From Streptomyces sp. RerS4 (GTDB lineage: Bacteria > Actinomycetota > Actinomycetes > Streptomycetales > Streptomycetaceae), in NCBI RefSeq assembly GCF_023515955.1, contig NZ_CP097322.1:2172001-2236000 (forward strand): DNA of 64,000 bases, in the 5' to 3' direction. Below are positions 59,144-64,000 of this stretch, piece after piece; the stretch's first letter is position 1; each line of letters starts with the position of its first letter. The translations under genes were made by a program, and so were the position numbers. Under the pieces are notes generated by a model, which did not search any database, was not told the origin of the DNA, and saw nothing but the letters and a program-made list of their open reading frames with translations.

Positions 59144-59251
59144 GGGTTTTGCCGGGAATGTAGCGGCTTGACGAAACCTTGATTGCTGAATTTGAGATTC
59201 CGCTCCAGCACGTGAGACGGAGCCTGCCTCGGGCCGCGTCCGTCTGCTTCA

Positions 59252-59380
59252 ATGACGTCCATGGCCGGCTACTCGTACACCTCGACAGGTCGCAGCGACC
59301 TCGAACCGTTCTGGCCGTCCCGTCAGGACCACGATTTCGACCGGGTGTGTCGCCGCGTGAAGAACGCGCCGACCCTCTAA
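59252..59380 (+). CDS. Possible small protein (42 aa)
   Basis: An ORF from ATG 59252 encodes 42 residues beginning MTSMAGYSYTSTGRSDLEPF and ending in KNAPTL. Its third positions are mostly G or C, and the composition (Tyr, Ser, Asp, Arg, Trp) looks like protein rather than a random GC-rich frame. A second Met at residue 4 could also start it. No ribosome site is seen. It lies in the 353-bp gap before the winged-helix gene, which otherwise holds TTGACG-like promoter sequence at 59168 and nothing recognised. Confidence 0.4.
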   Translation: MTSMAGYSYTSTGRSDLEPFWPSRQDHDFDRVCRRVKNAPTL

Positions 59381-59496
59381 AGCCTCCGGGACTCCGACCG
59401 GATCAGACCCGGGGCCTTCGGTCTGCGCGGAAAGCGATGACGACGTACGGACGCACGTCTCCTGCCGACCACTCCGCGTGAAAGAGCTGACCACTC

Positions 59497-60090
59497 ATGG
59501 CGAACACCCGCTCCCTCACCTCTGCTGCGACCTCCGCTCCCCTGCCCTTCCCGAACGGTCCGCGTCATCGACTGCGGGCCGTGGACCACGACGAGCCGGC
59601 CCGGGTCGTGGACCTCCTCCCGCCCGGCGCCACCTGGCTGCCCGCGCCCCAGCACACCGTTCCGGCCCTGCCGGGCCGACCGCCGATGGTCGGCTACCTG
59701 GTCCTCGTACCGGCCGACCAGCAGCCGCCGATCGCCTTCGCCCCGCAGTCCGTTCCCGGCCCGACGGAGCCGAAGGCGGAGCCGGAGCCGGTCACCACCG
59801 GCGACGCGCTCGTACGCATCGACACCGCGCGGCGCACCGCCGAGGTGGACGGCGCGGTGCTGGACCTGACGTACCTGGAGTTCGAGCTGCTGGCCCACCT
59901 CGTGGCCCACCCCCACCGGGTGCACAGCCGGGACCAGTTGGTCACCACCGTGTGGGGCTACGGGCACGTAGGCGACGGCCGTACGGTCGACGTCCACATC
60001 GCCCGGCTGCGCCGCAAGCTGGGCGCCGCCCACCGGGGCGCGATCCAGACGGTGCGCCGGGTGGGGTACAAGTACTCGCCGCTGACGTAG
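59497..60090 (+). CDS. Orphan OmpR-type winged-helix DNA-binding protein
   Basis: This 197-residue protein has a Pro-rich, non-receiver N-terminal half (about residues 1-100). Residues 100-195 are a Trans_reg_C winged helix (RTAEVDGAVLDLTYLEFELLAHLVAHPHRVHSRDQLVTTVWGY and RTVDVHIARLRRKLG, ending TVRRVGYKYSPL). The receiver aspartate and its domain are missing, so it is not a conventional phosphorelay regulator. Similar receiver-less proteins are common in Streptomyces and bind DNA without a partner kinase. No kinase gene adjoins it. A strong hairpin follows, shared with the convergent PepSY gene. Confidence 0.88.
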   Translation: MANTRSLTSAATSAPLPFPNGPRHRLRAVDHDEPARVVDLLPPGATWLPAPQHTVPALPGRPPMVGYLVLVPADQQPPIAFAPQSVPGPTEPKAEPEPVTTGDALVRIDTARRTAEVDGAVLDLTYLEFELLAHLVAHPHRVHSRDQLVTTVWGYGHVGDGRTVDVHIARLRRKLGAAHRGAIQTVRRVGYKYSPLT

Positions 60091-60100
60091 GGACGGACGA

Positions 60101-60142
60101 CGGTGGGCCCGTACTCCCCCCCCCGGGAGTACGGGCCCACCG
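60101..60142. terminator. Bidirectional hairpin terminator
   Basis: An 18-bp perfect stem, 60101-60118 with 60125-60142 (CGGTGGGCCCGTACTCCC and complement), and a C6 loop, between the winged-helix and PepSY genes. Confidence 0.88.
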
Positions 60143-60155
60143 TGCGCTACGCCGC

Positions 60156-61613
60156 CTACGCCTGCTGCGGCGCCTTGGCCCGGCGGCGCGCGGCCGCGAA
60201 GCCGAGGGCGATGTCACCCGCGAGGAAGACCAGCAGGCTGATCCCCAGCAGCGGGACGAACCACCCGACGAGCGCCGTCACGCACGCGAGCGGCAGCAGC
60301 GCCGTCACCGGCAGCCGGCGCCAGGCGCCGCGCGGCTGCGGGCGGCCGAACGACAGCCCGCGCTCCTTGGTGGGCCGACGCATCCACCACATCCGGTAGC
60401 CCCACCCGACGAGGAACATCACGGCGACGGCGAGCGCGGCCAGCGCGAGCTGGTTGACGATCCCGAAGGTCTGGCCCATGTGCAGGTCGATGCCGAAGCG
60501 GGTGAGCTTCGCGAGCAACGGGTAGTCCGCGAACCGCAGTTCGTCCATGATCCGGCCGTCGGCGGGGTCCACTGCGACGGTGTCCAGGTGCACCGGCACC
60601 TGCTTGTCGGCCTCCTTGATGACGTAGCCCTTGCCCTGGGCGGGCAGGGTCACGCGCAGGCTCTCGGTGACCCCGGCGGCGCGGGCGGCGGCGACGGCAC
60701 GGTCGATGCCCACGTCGGCGGTCGGGGGCGGCGGAGGCATCTCCATGTCCTCGGTCATCACATGGCCGGCGTGCTCGTCGGAGCCCGCAGACGCCGCGCC
60801 GTCGAGCTTGGCGGAGACGGACGGGGTGGCTCCGCCGAGCCGGTCCTGGACCTGTCCGATGTTCTCGCCCGCGTACTTCGACCAGGTCAGGCCGGTGGCG
60901 GACAGGACGACGAGCCCGGCGACGGCCCACAGGCCGACGGTGCCGTGCCAGGACAGCGTGCGGCGGCGGCCGGTGGCCTTGCGGTCGGGCAGGACCAGGT
61001 CCGCCTTGCGGGCGCGGCGCCGGCCGATCCACAGGGCGAGGCCGCCGAGGGCGACCACCCACAGCCAACTGGCGGCCAGCTCGCTGTAGTTCCGGCCGAA
61101 CTCGCCGAGTTGGAGACTGGAGTGGAACTCGCTCAGCCAGGCCCGCAGCGGCAGCGCGTCACCGGCGGTGGTGAGCTGTCCGCGCACGTCGGCGGTGTAC
61201 GGGTCCACGAAGACGGTGAGGGTCTCACCCTCGCCGAGCCCGGGGCTCTCCATGATCACGCGCGTGGTCGCCTCGGCCTCGGGGGCGGGCCACACGCCCA
61301 GCACCTTGCCCTCGGGGGCGGCGCTCTGGGCGGCCTTCACCTGCTGACCGAGCGGGAGGACGCTCCCGCCGACGCGGTCGACGGTCAGCTGGTCGGAGTA
61401 GAGGATCCGTTCGGCCTGCCAGGAGCCCGCGTACAGCAGGCCGGTGGTGGCGGCGAGGAAGAGGAGCGGGGCGACGAGCAGCCCGGCGTAGAAGTGCAGC
61501 CGCAGGAGCAGCGGGCGCAGGGCGGCCCAGGTGCCGCCGGTGGTGGGCGGGACGTCTTGTGCCTCGGCGTCCCGTGCGGGGACGGGGACGTCCTTGATTT
61601 CGTCGAGGGACAT
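60156..61613 (-). CDS. PepSY-domain transmembrane protein (iron-regulated, FpvG/PiuB-like)
   Basis: The 485-residue protein has an N-terminal span (LLLRLHFYAGLLVAPLLFLAATTGLLY), the characteristic PepSY_TM opening with His in RLHFYAG. Further spans are WLWVVALGGLALWIG, WHGTVGLWAVAGLVVLSATGLTWS, LALAALAVAVMFLVGWGYRMWW and LLGISLLVFLAGDIALGF. Two PepSY-like extracytoplasmic regions occur (VIMESPGLGEGETLTVFVDPYTADV and VPVHLDTVAVDPADGRIMDELRF). Such proteins reduce or handle ferric or cupric ions in metal uptake in other bacteria. A His-rich MxHxxHxM-like stretch (DEHAGHVMTEDMEM) is present here. ATG 61613 has AGGA 6 nt upstream. The frameshifted membrane-protein gene lies 109 bp upstream. Confidence 0.9.
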   Translation of the reverse strand: MSLDEIKDVPVPARDAEAQDVPPTTGGTWAALRPLLLRLHFYAGLLVAPLLFLAATTGLLYAGSWQAERILYSDQLTVDRVGGSVLPLGQQVKAAQSAAPEGKVLGVWPAPEAEATTRVIMESPGLGEGETLTVFVDPYTADVRGQLTTAGDALPLRAWLSEFHSSLQLGEFGRNYSELAASWLWVVALGGLALWIGRRRARKADLVLPDRKATGRRRTLSWHGTVGLWAVAGLVVLSATGLTWSKYAGENIGQVQDRLGGATPSVSAKLDGAASAGSDEHAGHVMTEDMEMPPPPPTADVGIDRAVAAARAAGVTESLRVTLPAQGKGYVIKEADKQVPVHLDTVAVDPADGRIMDELRFADYPLLAKLTRFGIDLHMGQTFGIVNQLALAALAVAVMFLVGWGYRMWWMRRPTKERGLSFGRPQPRGAWRRLPVTALLPLACVTALVGWFVPLLGISLLVFLAGDIALGFAAARRRAKAPQQA

Positions 61614-61722
61614 GCGGGTCCTAAGGGTTGGCGAAGACAGGGGTGATCGGCCCCGTGGTCTCGCCCCCCTCGCCGACAGGAAGAAGACGGGCAGGAAGGG
61701 AAGGGTGTGCCGTCGGACCGGC

Positions 61723-62635
61723 TCAGGCCGGCTGCGGGTGCGGATGCGCCGCGTGGGTGGCGGCGGCCGCACGGCGACGACGGCACGGCCTCGGGGCCGT
61801 GGTGCGGGCGTCTCGCCGCGCGGGCGGACCGCGCCGGACGACGGTGTGGGCGTGCACGGCTCCGCGCAGTCGCCGTGGTGGTACGTACGGGGCCCGGTGC
61901 GCGGGCGGGGCCGGTACGGGGACCACCCGCGCGCGCAGCAGAGCGAGGACGCGGGCCAGCGGCCGAGCGGCGACCAGCGCGGTCGCGCCGAGCGCGGCGG
62001 CGACCCGGAAGACGGCCGCCTCCCCCCAGGCCAGCCACGCGGCACAGAACAGCCCGGCCACCAGGTGCGCGACGACCATCCCGAACCCACCATGCCCGGC
62101 CGCGCCGGCAAGGTCGGCGAGCGCCGAAGGGTCCGCGAGCGCGGAGGGGTCGACGAGGGCGGAGGGTCGGCCGCGCCGGTCGCGTGGCCCGCGTCGGACG
62201 CGGCGGCCGGGTCAAGGCCCGCCGGGCCGTGGGCGGTGCGCCCGGGGTCCGTCCGCCGTGGGCGTGGCCGTGCCCGGGAGCGGCGGCGTGCGCGCCGGGC
62301 ACGTGGTGGTGGCCGGGCATCGGCTCCGATGGGGACGCCGGGCCGGGGGGCGGCGTCGACATGGCCGCGTGGGCCCCGCTCGCCGAGAAGGCCAGGTGCA
62401 GCATCCCCTGGACGGAGAGCAGCGCCGCGGTGATACCGACGGGCCCGCACCGTCCGCGGCCGGCGGCCACCCAGGCCGGTACACAGGTCGCCACAAAGGC
62501 ACCCAGAAGCCAGGGAACCGGGATGTCCGTCCCGGACATGTACGAATGCCCCACCGCGCCCAAAGCCACGCACACGGCCGCGAACATCGCGGCCCGTGCG
62601 ACGCGCATCGGCGCGCGGGATCGGGATTCAGACAT
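61723..62635 (-). pseudogene. Frameshifted gene for a His-rich membrane protein
   Basis: Three reading-frame blocks, read one after another on the minus strand, look like one protein. Block A (from ATG 62635) has a membrane N terminus and the His-rich HHHVPGAHAAAPGHGHAHGG. A short middle in a second frame (TAHGPAGLDPAAASDAGHATGAADP) follows. A third frame continues PSALADPSALADLAGAAGHGGFGMVVAHLVAGLF and then spans ending HTVVRRGPP. This resembles Streptomyces copper-associated membrane proteins I recall. The third block's repeat units are 18 nt, but the first unit has 17, so one base is missing near 62164. A second missing base lies near 62245. Either a pseudogene or sequence errors in GC runs. 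Confidence 0.6.
62113..62166. repeat. Three imperfect 18-bp tandem repeats within the frameshifted gene
   Basis: On the plus strand GTCGGCGAGCGCCGAAGG, GTCCGCGAGCGCGGAGGG and GTCGACGAGGGCGGAGGG follow one another. On the minus strand they encode PSALAD-type hexapeptides, and one of the G-runs is one base short relative to its neighbour. Confidence 0.75.
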
Positions 62636-62700
62636 GTCCCGGTCATCGTCGCACGGGGGCCGCCCTCACCCACAAGGGGGCCGTATCAGATCATGATCCG

Positions 62701-63312
62701 GTGAATCCATCGCCATGGTCATGGTCATTGCCCCTGGGCGCTCTCTACTCCGGCGGGGTCCAGCTCGGGGCGTACGCCCTGGAACGACTGGCTCCGGCCG
62801 AGCGGGAACGCGTCCTGCGCACCTGCTCGACGAACGTCGACAATCTCGACGCCGGCCACTGGCAGACCCTCCTGACCAGTGCCTTCGTGGTCGAGGAGCC
62901 GATGCCGCTGCCCTACGCGCTGCTCCTCGTCGCCGTGCTCGGGTACGCGGAGTACGCGTACGGGGCGTGGTGGACGGCCGCCACGTTCCTGTTCGGGCAC
63001 GCCACGGCCACCCTCCTCGTCCACGGCGTCCTGCGGCGCACCGCGGACACCGAGACCCGCCGGGCCGTGGACGTCGGCACGAGTTACGGGTTCAACGCCG
63101 TGCTCGGCACCCTGACCTCGGCCCTGCCCCGCGGCCCGGTGCGCCACGGCACGCGCGCGGCGCTGCTGGCGGTGGGCGCGTGGCCGGTGCTGCGGCGCGA
63201 GCGGACCTTCACGGACGTCGGGCACCTCGTGGCGCTGGGCCTCGGGATCGGGCTGTCATTCGCCGTCGATTGTCTTTCCGAAAAGAATCATCGGAAAATC
63301 GCTCTTGCCTGA
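62701..63312 (+). CDS. Rhomboid-like membrane protein, catalytic dyad not recognisable
   Basis: This 203-residue protein has the layout of Streptomyces rhomboid-like proteins. The TCSTNVDNLDAGHWQTLLTSAF loop is typical, and membrane segments are LPYALLLVAVLGYAEYAYG, ATFLFGHATATLLVHGVL and SYGFNAVLGTLTSALP. The GxSG serine motif of active rhomboid proteases is replaced by SYGFNAVLG, and the second catalytic His is not in place, so it is probably a pseudo-rhomboid. GTG 62701 is the start; there is no strong ribosome site. The C terminus (FAVDCLSEKNHRK) ends just before the repeat-containing gap to the phosphatase gene. Confidence 0.7.
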   Translation: MNPSPWSWSLPLGALYSGGVQLGAYALERLAPAERERVLRTCSTNVDNLDAGHWQTLLTSAFVVEEPMPLPYALLLVAVLGYAEYAYGAWWTAATFLFGHATATLLVHGVLRRTADTETRRAVDVGTSYGFNAVLGTLTSALPRGPVRHGTRAALLAVGAWPVLRRERTFTDVGHLVALGLGIGLSFAVDCLSEKNHRKIALA

Positions 63313-63341
63313 CCTGAATGCCGTGGATGGACACATTCATC

Positions 63342-63381
63342 CGAGTAACACGAGTAACCAAGTAACTGAGCAACCGAGTAG
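63342..63381. repeat. Short low-complexity repeat upstream of the phosphatase gene
   Basis: CGAGTAACA, CGAGTAACC, AAGTAACTG and CCGAGTAG-like units recur every 9-11 bp, between the rhomboid-like stop and the phosphatase ribosome site. AT-richer than its surroundings. Purpose unknown; it could be a leader or operator. Confidence 0.5.
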
Positions 63382-63403
63382 CCCGATCGCTGGAGCCGCA
63401 ACG

Positions 63404-64000
63404 ATGACCGCCAAGCCCTCCACCACCGTCGCCAACCTCCGCGACCTCGGTGGCATCCCGCTCGCAGGCGGCCGCAGCGTCCGCCCCGGCCTCGTCCTGC
63501 GCTCCGGCGCGCTCGACCGGCTCGACCTCGACGCCGACCCCGTGATGGCCGGCCTCGGCCTGCGCACCGTCATCGACCTGCGCAGCGCGCCCGAGCGCGC
63601 CGACCACCCGGACCTGCTGCCCGACGGCGCCCGGCTGCTGGTGCGCGACGTCCTCGCGGACAAGATGAGCGAGAGCCGCATGCCGGCGGCAGCGCAGCTC
63701 AAGGACCTGCTGGCGGACCCGGTGGTGGCCGAGGAGCGGCTCGGCAACGGCAAGGCGCAGGCCCTCTTCGGGTCGGTCTACCGCTCCTTCGTCAGCACCG
63801 CGTCGGCGCAGGACGCGTACCGGACGCTGCTGACCGAGGCCGCCGACCCGCAGGCGGGCCCGCTGCTCTTCCACTGCACGGCCGGCAAGGACCGTACGGG
63901 CTGGGGCGCCACGGTGATCCTCGCGCTGCTCGGGGCGGACGAGGAGACCCTGATGGCCGAGTACCTGTCGGTGAACCCGGCGGTGAAGGAGGCCTTCGCC
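63404..64000 (+). CDS. Tyrosine-protein phosphatase (3' end beyond the window)
   Basis: The gene is cut by the right edge; 199 codons are seen. It has an N-terminal NLRDLGGIPLAGGRSVRPGLVLRSG, typical of the Tyr_phosphatase3/PTP-like (IphP/PtpB) group, an RTVIDLRSAPERA block with the general-acid region, and the P-loop HCTAGKDRTG (C158 to R164) that forms the catalytic Cys-x5-Arg signature. It is a protein tyrosine or dual-specificity phosphatase; a lipid phosphatase is an alternative. ATG 63404 follows GGAG by 8 nt. No signal peptide is visible, so it is probably cytoplasmic. Confidence 0.9.
   Translation, partial: MTAKPSTTVANLRDLGGIPLAGGRSVRPGLVLRSGALDRLDLDADPVMAGLGLRTVIDLRSAPERADHPDLLPDGARLLVRDVLADKMSESRMPAAAQLKDLLADPVVAEERLGNGKAQALFGSVYRSFVSTASAQDAYRTLLTEAADPQAGPLLFHCTAGKDRTGWGATVILALLGADEETLMAEYLSVNPAVKEAFA

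Overview
The window is high-GC actinobacterial chromosome, almost certainly from a Streptomyces. Most genes have G or C in the third codon position, GTG starts are frequent, several genes look leaderless, and terminators are GC hairpins without T-tracts. Gene content and order match, from memory, the region around nadA, cobT, aceE, glnA and glnII of Streptomyces coelicolor (about SCO2157 to SCO2226). The same core genes are also clustered in Mycobacterium tuberculosis (the Rv2202c-Rv2222c stretch plus aceE). No rRNA, tRNA, CRISPR array, phage or insertion sequence was seen.

Layout. 1-6.3 kb: end of a cysteine desulfurase-TusA fusion, a large palindromic repeat, an AdoK-like kinase, a secreted protein, erpA and nadA. 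6.3-13 kb: an RND pump, an unpaired response regulator, a hydrolase, cobS and a membrane protein. 13-18.7 kb: pspA with its partner, a DUF3043 protein, a methyltransferase with an apparent CTG start, and the cobU-cobT pair. 18.7-22 kb: an MprF-like protein and an unpaired sensor kinase. 22-29 kb: a five-gene minus-strand exopolysaccharide locus. 29-38 kb: pepA, lpdA, the E2 acyltransferase, a GntR regulator and aceE. 38-47.5 kb: small and regulatory genes, glnA, DUF4191, lipA, lipB and a MerR regulator. 47.5-58 kb: a TPR regulator, redox and membrane proteins, a PP2C phosphatase, a nuclease-like protein and glnII. 58-64 kb: a DUF6891 protein, an orphan winged-helix protein, a PepSY protein, a frameshifted membrane-protein gene, a rhomboid-like protein and a tyrosine phosphatase cut by the window edge.

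How genes work together. lpdA (E3), the two-lipoyl E2 and aceE (E1) supply a 2-oxoacid dehydrogenase complex, and lipA and lipB supply its lipoyl cofactor. cobS, cobU and cobT are the lower-ligand and loop-assembly steps of cobalamin synthesis. glnA, glnII and a small gene between glnA and lipA carry recognisable or candidate GlnR boxes and form a nitrogen-response group. erpA and the desulfurase supply Fe-S cluster chemistry that lipA and nadA need.

The most interesting locus is 22057-28905. It encodes an Agd3/CE18-like deacetylase, a PelF-like GT4 glycosyltransferase, a 12-span membrane protein, a spherulin-4 (GH135-like) protein and a GH114 polygalactosaminidase-like lipoprotein. This matches the parts list of the fungal galactosaminogalactan cluster and overlaps bacterial Pel loci. 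The proposal is that it makes, deacetylates and trims a partially de-N-acetylated galactosaminan. An unusually hairpin-rich stretch precedes the first gene, and a 3 x 16-bp tandem repeat lies inside the locus.
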